From contig JAAMPI010000622.1 in the NCBI GenBank assembly GCA_013054445.1, forward strand, positions 1 to 30,033: a stretch of 30,033 nt of DNA, in the 5' to 3' direction. Shown in pieces: positions 1 through 11,623 of this stretch. The stretch comes from Cudoniella acicularis. Taxonomy: Eukaryota > Ascomycota > Leotiomycetes > Helotiales > Helotiaceae. Below the pieces are notes generated by a model. That model was not told the origin of the DNA and made no database searches. It saw only the letters and a program-made list of their open reading frames with translations. The position numbers were made by a program, and so were the translations under genes. Numbering within the stretch: the stretch's first letter is position 1; every line of letters starts with the position of its first letter.

Positions 1-3000
1 GGGTCAGGGCGGTTTGGTTTTGGTCTGGCGGGTGGAGGGTGGATCTTGGAGTGGGCGCGGCGTGAGCCCAAGACGCTGCCACGCTGGGGGTGGAAATTAG
101 AGCGCGAAAACTCGAAAAAGGGCAAGCGTTTAGAGGCCGCAGGGCAGAGGCGCAGGGGCTAGCGGCGGACTTACAGCAGTGGACCACGAGGTGATGGTCA
201 CTGTTGCAGTGGTGAGTCGTGGTGATGCTGGTGCTGTTGCTGGTGCTGGCAATTGAAATTTGGCAGCGTACGGGGATATCGGGCCTACGTTGATGAAATT
301 GTATTGCACCTTTACAGATGGCGACGAATGCTGGATATTTGGGTGTGTTATGAATGGGATATGGGAGGATACGGGTGGCTGGTTGGGGTGATGCAGTGAT
401 GGGCAGCTGGTCAGTAGTGGGTGGTGCAAACAGGCGCAGCACAGGCTCAATATCGTGAAGAGGGGATCGCGAGAGCGCTGAGGAGAGCAGAAGCAGTGGG
501 AGATGGTGCCATTTTCTGCACTGGATCAATTGTCCCTTAGCCGCAGGGCGGGAGAAAGCGACAGCAACAAAGCCCGCCCTGACGATCTCGAAGTCTATCA
601 AAGTCGCGACCACAATAGGCAATTGTGTGCTCAAAGAACTTCTCACCACGCTGCTGCTGGCCACCTCTTCCAAGCTCCAACGCTCATCCCCCCTCGTTAC
701 TTCACTTCACGATGTTTGCAATTTTGCACCTCGCCGTCGACCTGACACCGGTGCCCTCGAGCCTCTGTCCCTTTCGACCTCTTCTCCGAAGCATGGCATG
801 CTCTTCTGCTGCAGTGCCTGACATGGAGTCTTCGCTGCACAGGGCCGCATTAAGGGCACCAGCAAGGGATGCCACACGTAAACTTATGATCTCCTTGTGC
901 CCCCGGCTCGCGACCCTTGTCTCCTTGTCTCCAACCGATCAAATCACACCGTTGGCAGTCGATTTGATCGTTTTAGAGTGAGTCCGAACGAGGCCTTTCA
1001 TCTCCGGTGGCTCTCCACATGGGTTGCTCCCCATGTTATTGGCCGCGGCCTTTCATTGGCTCTATTTTTGCTATTAATTGATATTCACGTGTACTCCGTA
1101 GTTGTCCTTTGTTCCTTACAAAGTAGCAATTCTTTCAATTCAATCGAAGCCAAATATAGAATATGTTTAGATCATCTAGCAATTCCTTTCATCTCTGAAT
1201 CCCAGTATTTTTGGGTTTCCGGATTCCAGAACACAAGGCTGAAGCTCGGTGTTGAAGCTCGGTGTCAGTAGCCGTCCGGAAAGGGAGGGTGATATGCATG
1301 TATCGTACCGGCTGCGATGCCTGAAATAAATATTGAGCGGTCATCAGCCACAAAGTAATACTGTGCCCATCCTGTCCTGAATATGTATAAATTGCCGTGT
1401 TGCACACCAATCCGCACCGCCCCGTGGGTAAATAGTCCGTAGGGCCTCATTTATCTTCATTTATCTACCCCGTGATGGCAAGTGCCAACACACTTTGCAC
1501 CTGGGCCTGGAAGCTGCTCCTGGACTGGAGAAAGTTGCCAAGCCGCTGCACAGACCGGGCACGGCACGAATCAACAAAGATCGGCTGCCCTGAAGTCTTG
1601 GCGTTCTAACCGCTTCAAATCGCCCCACGAGAGTCTTAGGTTGGCGCCACGCTCCTAAATTTATCTAGGGCCTGCCTCAAGAAGCACAGAAAGATCGTCG
1701 TCACACACCACTTTGGGCCGAACACGAGCATCTGAGAGCCGCATCAAGACGATTAGTCTGAAAACTCTCACCATCTGAGAACACGAAGTTACGAGCTGTA
1801 CGAATTTGTGTTTCTTGAGCTGCCAAGTGACCCGGTTGTAGATGCCACAAGTTGACCAACGGAGGGAACGGACCGAGGCGGCCAGGTCAACCGGCTCAAT
1901 TCATCCCCAAGATCTTAGTTGCGAATTAGTCGATCGGGTACCTGAAATCTTCCTAGTCCAGCCCCGCCAAAATAATGCGGGAGATGAAGATTGCCAACAA
2001 CCATCGCCAATTCCTCAATTCTAACCCAACACGGCAATTACAACTGCCTTACAGTGCTTACTGGGTGCAGTTCTGGTACCGGTGGTTAATTGCTTGCTTA
2101 TCACGATTCAATAGGCTCGTTGGATGCCTTCAAATTGATAAATTTCAAGCACAAAATGCACCTTTTCCAGATCTTCCTAGCTGCCGAAAACTTAACACCA
2201 GCAATAATGTCATAAACAAACACTTCACCCAAACGTGTTCAAATCGCGAAAAGATCTCCAAAACAAATCATCGGAGGAACGAACACCTTGAACGTCTCAT
2301 GTATACGCATTAACCAGCCAGCAAACAAGCCTTCCTGGGAAGCTTTTCTTTCAGCTCACCCACCCACAAATCCACCCGTACTCCGTACTTTATATCTCCC
2401 CCAAACCTGTAACAGCCGCCCACCCTATCGCTTCTCCTCGAAATCATCCCACTCCAGGCTCTTCCCGCAATCCTTCCAACTCAAACCTTCCCTCAAAAAT
2501 TCCATCCCGAACCTTGTGTCACACGTCATCTACCATCGGCCCTTCAGGCTCGTTTCACCATCTTCCTTTCTTTTCCAGAACGCCTTTTTTTTTTTACGTG
2601 TTTCACGATTTCCTAGAGGCCGCACATACTTGTCTTCCCGAATGTATCAAATCACATTCCGAAGCCCGTAAACTTCATCCGTATGATTTTTGACTTCAAG
2701 GTTCAATGGTTTACAAGCCTGGCCTTGCCAACTGCGAAGGGCCAGTCGCAATAATCTTCAAAGTCACCGTCCTTGCAACTAACCAACTCTCAATAATTTC
2801 TTCCTAGCATGAACAATTCAAGATGAACCTCATCTCATAAAATCACCCACCTAGCACCGGCTCCCCAGCTGAGCTCTCCGCGCGTCTTGGCCGGCTCCCG
2901 AGCCAAAAAAGGGGTAAAAAAGGAAATGAAACCTTCCCATCATAATCACATGACTGCCAGCGCACAAAACATCATCTGCACATTTCGGCATATGGTATGC

Positions 3001-3790
3001 ACAATTTCATTTTTTAGCATAAGACATGCAGATGCATAAGATCTTATCTAGTGAGTTATGCGACACGTCATAAAGAGAAATTTGTGCAAGACATGAACCT
3101 ATTTCCTATGGATTTCGTCGCATATCGGTTCTGTCGCAAACTTGCTGCCTCAGAGCCAGCCTCCCTCCTCCAGCTTACCTTCCATCCTCTCTTATGGCAT
3201 GTTATGGCGCGCGCATAAATGACTATGAGCAGCACTTCCCGTGCACTCGAATATCTTACTCCATTTTCAATACCTTTTCTTTTTTCTTCAATTTTTAAAA
3301 AACATGCATGCAACGCAACACAGCTTACGAATCCCAAAAGAAGGAGAGCCTAAGGTACCGCTCGTGCTCGTGCTCCATTTTTTCTGAGCAAGCGGTCTGC
3401 ATGAGCGAGATGGTGTTGTGTGGTCATGTGGCGTAACAATACTTACTGGATGTCGCATTGGTGTTACGAGCGAGGAGCGCGAGGGTGAGGCTCAGCAGCG
3501 CAGTCTGTTTATTTCGAGAAGGTGCTGTGCATTCTTTTTGAGGCTCAGAGGGGAAGGTGGGGTGTGATAATCTAAGCTGAGTGAGTCTCAGTTTGGTTTC
3601 TGGATATAGAGGCGACAACGGTATCGATACTTGAATTTTTATGTTTTTGTGTTGTGTCTTCTTTGTTAATGCTATGAGTACGGAATGTCCCTACCATTGC
3701 CAAATTTTCCGCCGCAAAAATACAGGGTGGGAGCAGATAGGTTCTGAAAATCTAGAAGTTTCCTCGCGAAATTGTTGGTTTGCTTACTTA
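1..3790. other. Gene-poor region, no supported gene
   Basis: No reading frame here has a recognisable domain or coding-like composition. Roughly 1-480 is G-rich on the plus strand. About 2330-2640 is pyrimidine-rich with a poly-T run near 2586, the texture of a long fungal 5' leader or promoter, but no coding start follows it. I saw no tRNA with a proper B box. The region could hold regulatory DNA or a non-coding transcript. Confidence 0.4.
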
Positions 3791-3868
3791 CTATCCCCCC
3801 CCTGGTTCAGTTGTCAGTGGGGCCAGCAAAATCTGGTGATAGAACTAACTGAACCGGGGAGGGGATAG
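3791..3868. mobile_element. 78-bp MITE-like hairpin with TA flanks
   Basis: The left end reads CTATCCCCCCCCTGGTTCAG and the reverse complement of the right end reads CTATCCCCTCCCCGGTTCAG, so the terminal inverted repeats agree over about 23 positions with few mismatches. Both ends are flanked directly by TA, the target duplication made by Tc1/mariner-type transposases. There is no coding capacity. I infer a non-autonomous MITE. Its TIR does not match that of the Tc1/mariner element at 20260, so its parent is a different element. Confidence 0.6.
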
Positions 3869-5459
3869 TACGAGCTCGATATTTAATTTCTCACGAGGTA
3901 ATTAACTACACAAGATCAAAGGCCGCATTGCTTACTTTGCCAATTTCTTTCATTTCATTCTTCCTCGTTCTATTATTCATCTCCGCTGCTATTGCATTTC
4001 ACTCAGATCACAGTCCCAAATCTTATCAGTCAACTGCAGGCAAAAAAAAGCCTCACGAGTAGTGATAACCAATAAAAGGATCATTAATTCACGAACCACA
4101 AAACACAACTCGTTACATCGTCAAAATTCATCGTCAGCCTTACAGTAAGTAGTCTCAAACCCAATATTTCTCCACCGGCTGTACAACTGAGGCTCAGTAA
4201 ATTCTTGGGTGTATGTATGTAAAATAGTTTACTCAGCCTACCTTTTTGATTTGTGCGTTTATGGGTATGATGGGAAAAGGGCACGGAGGGGGGTTTTTAG
4301 GGACAGAGGTTTGGACACTGTTGCCTGGTTTAGGGGAAAGGGCCGATAGATTGTTTGTGAGTTGTAAGGTTGTGGGTTTATGTCAGTTAGGGTTTTATGC
4401 ATGGATGAGAGCTTTATTGGCTTGTATGTTACAATGTATTTTCAAAGGCTTGGCTGTTCGAGTGACAGGCAGTCATAAAACGTCTTGAACTTTCATGGAT
4501 ATTTTTCCTCGCTATATCCATCTCGCAACTCGCTTTTCAGGTATCGCAAGGCTTAGATTTGTGAAATCGGACTTCACTGTAACCTTATCTCACACACAAG
4601 CGCGGAACATAAATCAAAGAGACGAAGTGAATCAAGTAACAACATAACTCCTTCATCAACTCTCCTTAATTCCTTGCACGGATAATTCTGAGATAACCGG
4701 GATCAGATTCCATATACCATTCCCGTTCGTGTAAACACAAATATTAAATACGAAGTGCTACTGTCCCAAGTAGTATCACAACATCATTCCTCCCGTCCAC
4801 CAATTCTCCTTCTGTTCCCCCACCTGGAACAGAGCATCCATCCACACCCCACACTTCACTTCCCAAAACAATTCATATATACATACTACCTACATACACA
4901 AGGCGAGCCTCTCCCTCTGCAAAATCTCAATTCTGAAATAAATTCCTATCCCACCTCACAATCCCACTCACCTCCCCCTCCTCCCTCACCACCCCCAACC
5001 TGTAACCCCCAATCCTAATCTACCACCTCCCACCTCCCACACCCAAACCCTCCTTCCAAATTCCAATATCTCCCTCTTCAATCCTCAGCCCTCCCACGAC
5101 TCTACCATACTCAGAGTAACTGCCGGAAGCCTAAGGAAGGTATTTAGCCGAAAGTGACCAATGTGGAAGGTGCATTGGTTCGTGGGTGGGCCGTAATTTG
5201 AAAATGATGTGCAGATGTTGTGTATAGGGGAAGGCTGGAGTGTGATTGGTGAGGTTGGAAATGAAGGTAAGGGNTTTTTGGTGGTGTTTACCGAGTTGGT
5301 TGGGTTTGGAGAGGGGGGACGGAGTGGAGGGGTAAGAGAGAGAGATAGTTGATGTGTTGGAGATGAGTCAGAAGAACGTGTAATAAAAAGAAAGAAGAAG
5401 AACGATTTAATAAAATTACCACTATGTTCTTCTCTTTTAATATTGAATTTGCGAGACAA
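3869..5459. other. Non-coding region with strand-composition switch
   Basis: No gene is supported. From about 4755 to 5095 the plus strand is almost purely C/T/A with CCTCC and CACC runs. From about 5160 to 5400 it switches to G/A-rich. The reading frames across both halves are low-complexity Pro/Ser/His translations typical of pyrimidine tracts, not proteins. One undetermined base (N) lies at 5274 between a G run and a T run. The pattern could reflect back-to-back promoters or leaders. Confidence 0.35.
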
Positions 5460-7586
5460 GCGTTGCTGCTACCTTTGTTTTTAACAGTATTGTGACAGTT
5501 CGCGCAGAGAAGTTATTAAGAACACTTTCAAAATTTTAGACACTTTATTATCGCAAAGTAGTAGGACAAAAAGGAGCCAACACATATTTCCTTCTTGTAG
5601 TCCTTTCTAGATAATGTAATTTATTTTTGAATTGGTAGTTCTTTTTCAGTTTTCGAATGTGAGGTAGGATTTCGTGAAGGGTCCTAAACACATACCTCCT
5701 AAATTACAAGCTCCAAGGAACAAATTAAGTAACTAGGAAAAGAACCAAAAAACTGTAAACCTCTAGAGCCGGTCGGATATACACATCTAGTAGAATTGTA
5801 CAAAATCGAGCTTGGATCTTTCATAACTTATCAAGTCTCTTGAGACTGGCTACGTTGATTTATTCCGCACCTCTTTGGAAGTCTAGTAAGAAGTCCAAAA
5901 TTTTAAGCGCTAGTTTGATTTTATTGCGGAATACGAATTTAGCTAAGTGTCTCTAGGTAGTTATATTCTACTGTTATATTTTAATATTTAACTCGTGAGA
6001 GTCTATTGATTATAATTTTTTGAATTTCTCTCCCTATTTAGAAGTACCTCTCCTTATATAAGTCAATAATTTTCTCTTTATCTAAGCTCCTGTCTTTATG
6101 TGAGATAATAAGCACTTTATTTCGTGTTAGTAATTACCTCTCCTCGTGTGAGTACGTCTCCTCATTTGAGTATCTCTTACTAGATTCCCGCAGGTTTGTT
6201 AGACATAAAGCCTAACGGCCAAATCTGACTGTCTCGAGACGGCTGGCGGATTTGGCGGGATGCATGCTTTAAAGTCCATTTGCGTCGTGGTTCTAGATGG
6301 ATAACAGTTGCGGGTCGTGTACACTGAACAATTCTCGATACCTCGGTGTCTCTCTTTCGATATCATCCTGCTCACAATTGTACTTGCTATCAGGCCGCTA
6401 ATTTGCTATTATCAAGAAGGATCCCAAAGATTCAAAGACGCTTTCAAGAAAGTTCTTATTGCGCTGCACAATCAATAGCATCTCGAATTCCAATGAGAAG
6501 GCAAAATTTTCTACAGAACTTGTCTCCTATTAGGGTTAACTTGGATTAAGATTTTGCGTAGTATTCTAGGAACATCTTTAAATTTATTAGTTTTTCACAC
6601 TTCCCACTTTCCAATCTCCCCCATCACACCACCAACTCAAAAACAATCTTCCCCAGCCCCAAGCATGGATTAGATCTTTGTTTGGCTGGAGAGTGATGTC
6701 AACTTTTCCGGATTGGTCGTGGCAGGTGAAGGGAAGAGAGGGTTGTTTATGTCTTCTTTGCCGGATGTGATGAAAATTCGCCTCCGAATCAGTAATTTGG
6801 TCGTCGATTTAAAAAATCGAACGGCTGTGAGCCTCGAGATTCTCACGTCAGAAGAACTTTAATTAATCTCTGTCTTGAACAATTTATTCAGACATTACTT
6901 TCTCTAGAGTATTGCAAAATTTTATTTTTACGCTAGTAGAAACGGCTTACGCAACGTTCTGGGTGCGTGAAGGTAGAAAATGTGTCAAGGCAGCTAGGTG
7001 GTCAGACCTCAAACCAGTGACGTAAGGGCCAGCAGGTCCGAATAGTTTCCTTTTTTTTGGATGCTTTTGTGTATCACTTTGCTACTCGGGACGTGTTTTT
7101 AACTGGCATCTGCTCTCTGCTCTCACTTCTCTCTTTAATCGAATCGATCATTATTATCTAGTTTCACACAATAGCTAACTAAAACCTAAATTAAGCTTGG
7201 TTATATGACCATCAATGCCAGAGCACTTTAAAATATCAACCTTTATCGCTACTAATACTTGATATCTCTAAACGAATCTTCATATTTAGAGACTTTTAAT
7301 TCCAGTTAAGAATTTGTTTTAGGATCAAATAAACGTGCGGGTTTGATCTTTCGAAGTGTTTGGAATGAAATAAACGAGGTTCCTCGGTGAGCAACACGGT
7401 GCTCGAGCTAGTCATATTTACTCGTATGTGGTAACCCAGGACAAAAGGCAAAAATTCAATTATGCAGTCATCTCAGAGTTTTATTTAAAACTACCTAAAT
7501 CAAAAGACAGTCCGACAGACTTAACCTCACAGTTCACATAACCAAGGAAACCCTTAACATATTATCCATCTCGACAACCTCTAAAC
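5460..7586. other. AT-rich degenerate region, probably old repeat DNA
   Basis: A long AT-rich stretch with no supported gene. Between about 6030 and 6180 there is a loose family of CTCTCC-TNNNTNNGAG motifs spaced roughly 30 bp apart. Around 6346-6900 there are stop-riddled frames with some protein-like patches (about 6410-6540). The composition resembles the dead transposon at 20260-22060, so I infer RIP-altered or decayed repeat DNA, but no element family can be named. Confidence 0.35.
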
Positions 7587-8148
7587 TCAGAGCTTCGAGT
7601 CCTTCACTGCCCCACCTGCTTTGGCCTTGCCTTTAGTGCCATGTTCCATGCTTGGGTAATCTTTCTCAGCCGCACCAAGACGCATGATTTCATTTTCGAG
7701 GATGCCTAGAACATGGGGTGGGGGGTTTGGACTCGTGTCCTCCTCTAGTGCTGGGAAGTGCAATCTACAAATTTCATGCTTGCCACTGGGGGCTTTGGCC
7801 CTATGAGCGGAACAAAGCTTATTGAGACAAGAGTATTGTGCTAGTGGCATCGAGTTGCTCTCTATAAATTCGCATTTGTGACAAAAGGTCTGAGATGAAA
7901 TGACATCCATGATGGTATCCCCATGAAGGGATATGTTGGGTGGCGTGCTGGGTTGGGGATAGCAGCGTGTTGTCGGATCCAATGTCGGCGAGGTAAGGAA
8001 ACGCAGCAGTGTTCGCACCTGAGAAAAATGGTGAGGTGTAGCTAGTACGAAAGAATTCGTACATTTCTGCGTTCGGTTGATGCTCATCATGCCCCAGATC
8101 GAGCTCTTCAGAATGTCTAGAATGATAAATGGAAGACATTGAGTTCAA
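7587..8148 (-). pseudogene. Cys/His-rich small protein, frame-interrupted
   Basis: Two overlapping minus-strand frames look like halves of one gene. The first runs from an ATG at 8148, is hydrophilic (SEELDLGHDEHQPNAEMYEF) and ends at 7819. The second, in another frame, ends at 7587 and carries CHKC, then CLNKLC, then H and C residues between about 7750 and 7900, a spacing that could bind zinc. I found no GT-AG intron joining them in phase, so a frameshift is the simplest reading. Alternatively the gene starts at the ATG at 7910 and encodes about 107 residues. The family is not recognised. It lies divergent from the Myb-like relic at 8812, with about 660 bp between them. Confidence 0.35.
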
Positions 8149-8811
8149 GTAGGATGTGCTTCGTTATGATGTTACCGATAGAAGATGGAGCAGGAGACCT
8201 TTAATTAAGGCACAAGTGTGCGGACTTTTGGAGGTTTTCGGTTTGTCGAATTGATGCTCAAAAGGAGGGTTGTAGGTTCATATTCCAAAGCACGAAAAAG
8301 GCCGGCTTTGTAGCCACAGAGGGTGATGTGTGAGCCCAATAAGGCCACCACTTCACTGCTTCATGAATGGCGCGGTCAATGACGGCCAGTCTGCAGGGTG
8401 CTCGAGTGGTGTCCCGCTCTCAGAAGCTTGGGGAATCATAATGCATTGTGTGACATTGTGTCCTACGCCCGGCTTAGGAGCGATGTGCTGGAACGCGCAT
8501 ATTTCCCACCGAGGCGCCGCGCCACTATAGGCGCCAGGGGTACACCGGCAATAGAAATGTGTCGCAATGACATGCAGTCGTGGTTGCAGTTGTCTCTCAA
8601 ACTTTCGTCTTCGCGATTGGACACTGTTTAGAAGCGCCCTCTTTGACCGCCACGCTTGAAGAAAGCCTGAGCATGAGGTGGACGCGGCTTGGGGAAAGGT
8701 GGCTTGAATAGGAACATAATTTTAACTAGCCAGCAAGAAAGACAAATAGTAGGAGCACTCTCGACTTTTTCCACGCCACCAGGAAAAAGTGCCTATGTTT
8801 ATTTTCACAAC

Positions 8812-9519
8812 ATGAATTCATTTTATGATCAAAGCCATGACAATATACACGGCAACGGCGAAGAAGACGATAGATTCCTGTACTCTTCGGCACCCGAATT
8901 CTACCCACACTCTCAGCCAGCTCCGGATGGTCTAGGAGCCTCCGTGGGGTCTGATACATCGATATAAATACTCGAACGCGAAAACCAGATTTCATCAGAA
9001 ATGGCCTTTACCTCCTCCGGAACAGCAGCGACGAGCCATAACATGAACATTTCAGGAATCTCAGCTCCCCAGTGGCCGCAAGAGCACACAATGTGGGGTA
9101 ACATGAGCGGCCATGGCATCCTGGCGTTGCCTACTGGGCCTGCTACTGCCACCATTGCCCTCGAAAATGTCCCAGTTCTCCGAGGCCCGCTCGAAGGCTA
9201 CATCGCTTCAGGGATTGGTGGCTAGTGGTCTTTTGCAGCTCCTCCATATTCCCAGATACCACCCAGTCCTTCGTTTAACTTCGGGAAGGCGCCAGCTGGT
9301 GCCCTCGTGCCCTTTCCTAGCCCGCGGGCGGATGCGTGGACGAAAGCCCAAGAAGATTATCTGATGGCGTCAAAAAGGAACGGCAGCACTTTCCCCCAGA
9401 TTAGGGTCAACATGCATCTGACTTTCGGTATCGACAGAAATCCAAACGTTCTTTCCAAGAGATATCGGATGATCCGGGAGCGTGACGCGAAAGACAATGT
9501 GAATCTTCCAGCTGCATGA
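8812..9519 (+). pseudogene. Myb/SANT-like DNA-binding protein relic
   Basis: One frame stays coding-like from the ATG at 8812 to the TGA at 9517-9519 (236 codons) but is broken by TAA at 8965-8967 and TAG at 9223-9225. The C-terminal 65 residues contain a Myb/SANT-like pattern: a Trp in ADAWTKAQEDYL, an internal NGSTFPQI helix, then FGIDRNPNVLSKRYRMI. The N-terminal half is low-complexity, rich in Ser, Pro, His and Gly, as in many fungal regulators. CAA to TAA and CAG to TAG would each be a C-to-T change in a CpA context. No good donor/acceptor pair removes either stop. The last segment alone (from 9307) could still be expressed. The exact family is not identified. Confidence 0.5.
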
Positions 9520-10048
9520 GAATAAGATGGCGGGTTTGCTGACGTTGAAATGCTAGGTGACTATGCAGTTTCTGAACGGCGCGTTACCAAGCCTCTTGCA
9601 ATGCTTCTAGGGTGAGGTGAACAAGCTGGACCCCCAGATTGTTGGTGAGGAGCTTCTCCTTGAGGTTTGCGAAGAGTTGCGGCGCAAATTTCCTAAGTTT
9701 GTCCGCAGTCTGGCCTGGAGACACGAATGGGGGCTTGAAATCTGGAAAGGTGTTCGGCGGCCCATTTACTTCTATAAAGCCATGCTAAGAATCTTGAGGA
9801 GGCTCCAGCCTCGAAACATTTTTTCTTCCTTTTCGAGACGATTTTCTTACGTTATATGGATGGGACGGGCTAAAAGCGCCTGCTTGGGGAACTGCTACAG
9901 AGGCATTGGTCTTCCACAGAAACACCTCAATGGACAAGAGGTGAGGATGGGGAGTGGGTCGCCCACCTCTTGGATGCAACCCTGGCGCTAAATCCACACT
10001 CATCCAATGGCACGCTCATTTCATTATAGTTTTCCTTTGTATTTGGAC
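9520..10048. other. Unassigned segment after Myb-like relic
   Basis: A plus-strand frame from 9617 to 9991 begins with a coding-like helical stretch (EELLLEVCEELRRKFPKFV) but degenerates into Arg/Ser-rich sequence without any motif. It could be a decayed gene end or chance. Nothing else is supported. Confidence 0.2.
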
Positions 10049-10156
10049 ACACTCATTTGATCGGAGTCTCCTCTGTCGTTGTGTATACGCTCGTTTTATC
10101 AGGGTCTCTGCTGTCGTAGCATACGCACCCATTTGATCAGGGTCTCTTTGTTCCCG
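10049..10156. repeat. Three-copy minisatellite, unit 36-38 bp
   Basis: Three imperfect tandem units start near 10049, 10087 and 10123. They share an AC[AG]CTC-TTT-ATC block and the core ATCAGGGTCTCT (first copy ATCGGAGTCTCC), followed by TGTCGT in the first two. A weaker copy may precede them at about 10010. No coding role is visible. Confidence 0.6.
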
Positions 10157-10346
10157 TGGCGGCGACTTGAACGTAGGCGTATTTGGTTCCGTTTTTGAGC
10201 TCTAAGAGCTTATCGGGTGCAGAGTGGTGGGTTAGCGCCGTAGTGGCTGTTGATGTCGTGTAAGTATCACTTTAAGAACTAAGCTCATTCGTGAAAAGAT
10301 GGTAATAAATTTGACAAAATAGATATATTCAAGAGGTCAAAAGTAG

Positions 10347-10661
10347 TTAATTAATTAATGGGCATGCTCTGGGTTTTACTTCTACATATAGAAAAACAAG
10401 CATAGCAGAAGCTCCTGATTTAATCTTAGGCATATGGAGGAAGAGAGTTGGTACTGGTTTTGCCGGGACGCCCAACAACGTACCACCGAGTACAACCATT
10501 GAGGCTTGACACACCCCAATAACCAATGTCGTATCGTTCACTTCAGGCACAATAGATAAAAAGATTAAGCTCTGTAGCTTATGTTGCACCAAGCGCGAAT
10601 CCATGGTACACTTGCCCCAATTTGCGTGATTATTTGTTGGTATGACTTTGATATTAGCCAT
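10347..10661 (-). CDS. Possible 104-residue hypothetical protein
   Basis: An uninterrupted 104-codon frame starts with MANIKVIPTNNHANWGKC and has a hydrophobic, Gly-containing middle (near residues 50-72). I recognise no family, there is no canonical promoter, and the surrounding DNA is intergenic. It may be chance. It is listed because it is the only coding-like frame between 10200 and 10860. Confidence 0.2.
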   Translation of the reverse strand: MANIKVIPTNNHANWGKCTMDSRLVQHKLQSLIFLSIVPEVNDTTLVIGVCQASMVVLGGTLLGVPAKPVPTLFLHMPKIKSGASAMLVFLYVEVKPRACPLIN

Positions 10662-10869
10662 TCGGACTAATTATTCGTGTAATTCAATGCCCTCTTACTA
10701 GTCAATCACATGTTATCTTTCTGGCCTGAGATGCACCTGCGCCTTGTTGCAATATGCTACGCTGGAGTTGGACATAGCACAATGGTACAGTTGGACATGA
10801 TCTTACAGCATTCCAACCGGGTAAATTTCGTTGGTGAAGCAGTGGCACAGCTACTGACTAGACAGAAAT

Positions 10870-11131
10870 TGTTGTATTATTAGGTAATAAGCACTATTCT
10901 AAACTTAAGGTTTAAACCTTAGTAGAATCTTCTAGGTTGTTCTTTGATTTTTAAGCGTTGATTTCTAAACTATAGAAGCTTCTAGTAACTACACTCGTAG
11001 TATATATAGCCCACTCACTCCTTTGTAGATAGATAAGTCTTTAAGTCAAAATCATATTATTATTCCACATACTTGAATCTCTCGACCTAACAGTCGACTC
11101 TTCTTCCGCCCACACACGTTTACCTCCGACA
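10870..11131. mobile_element. Solo LTR (262 bp) with GAAAT target duplication
   Basis: The element starts TGTTGTATTATTAGG and ends ACCTCCGACA, so it has the TG...CA ends of a retroviral-type LTR. It is flanked by identical GAAAT pentamers (10865-10869 and 11132-11136). A TATATATAG box lies near 11000, in the expected internal promoter position if transcribed on the plus strand. No second copy, primer-binding site or polyprotein follows, so recombination between LTRs has most likely removed the interior. The retrotransposon superfamily cannot be told from the LTR alone. Confidence 0.8.
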
Positions 11132-11623
11132 GAAATCAAATTCTATAACCTTTGGTTGCAAATTATATCGCAAATATGAAAAACATACATCTTGGGTTGG
11201 TGCACAACGGAAGTGAGAGTGTACTGAGTACTGATTGTGGTGAGAGCATGAAGGGGTTTGCAAACTTCACATTGTTGCTATTGGAAATATATAATTGCGG
11301 GAATTCAGTGAAATGCAAACATTTATTATGCCAATAATGTGAAATGATGCTCCACTCGCAAGTGATTCAATGGGTAGGAGAGTTCAGATTTGTGAGGTTC
11401 AAACGTTTCCAATGAGCCACTTGGTGATGAGACATCACGTGAAAGAAGAAAAGAAGGAATGAAATTTACAAACGATGAGAGTAATCAGAAGGGTGCGCAA
11501 TATAAGATTTCATAGGCTAAGTTGCGACGTTGACTGATGGACTGACTGCTTGGAAACAACTCCAGACAATTTCCAACATCTCAGGTGAAACCAACCACAC
11601 CCTGTACTTCCTTCGAATACAAT
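11132..11623. other. Intergenic, no feature seen
   Basis: This lies between the solo LTR and the NmrA-like gene's stop codon, so it contains that gene's 3' flank. It is moderately AT-rich. No coding frame or structured RNA is supported. Confidence 0.4.

Noticed and set aside
130..450. 106-codon minus-strand frame
   Set aside because: Low-complexity Pro/Ser/His translation of a G-rich tract; no domain or start context.
2288..2671. 127-codon plus-strand frame
   Set aside because: Translation of a pyrimidine-rich leader-like sequence; Ser/Pro/Phe composition only.
4495..4521. 8-bp hairpin ATGGATAT/ATATCCAT
   Set aside because: Too short and isolated to support a terminator or RNA gene.
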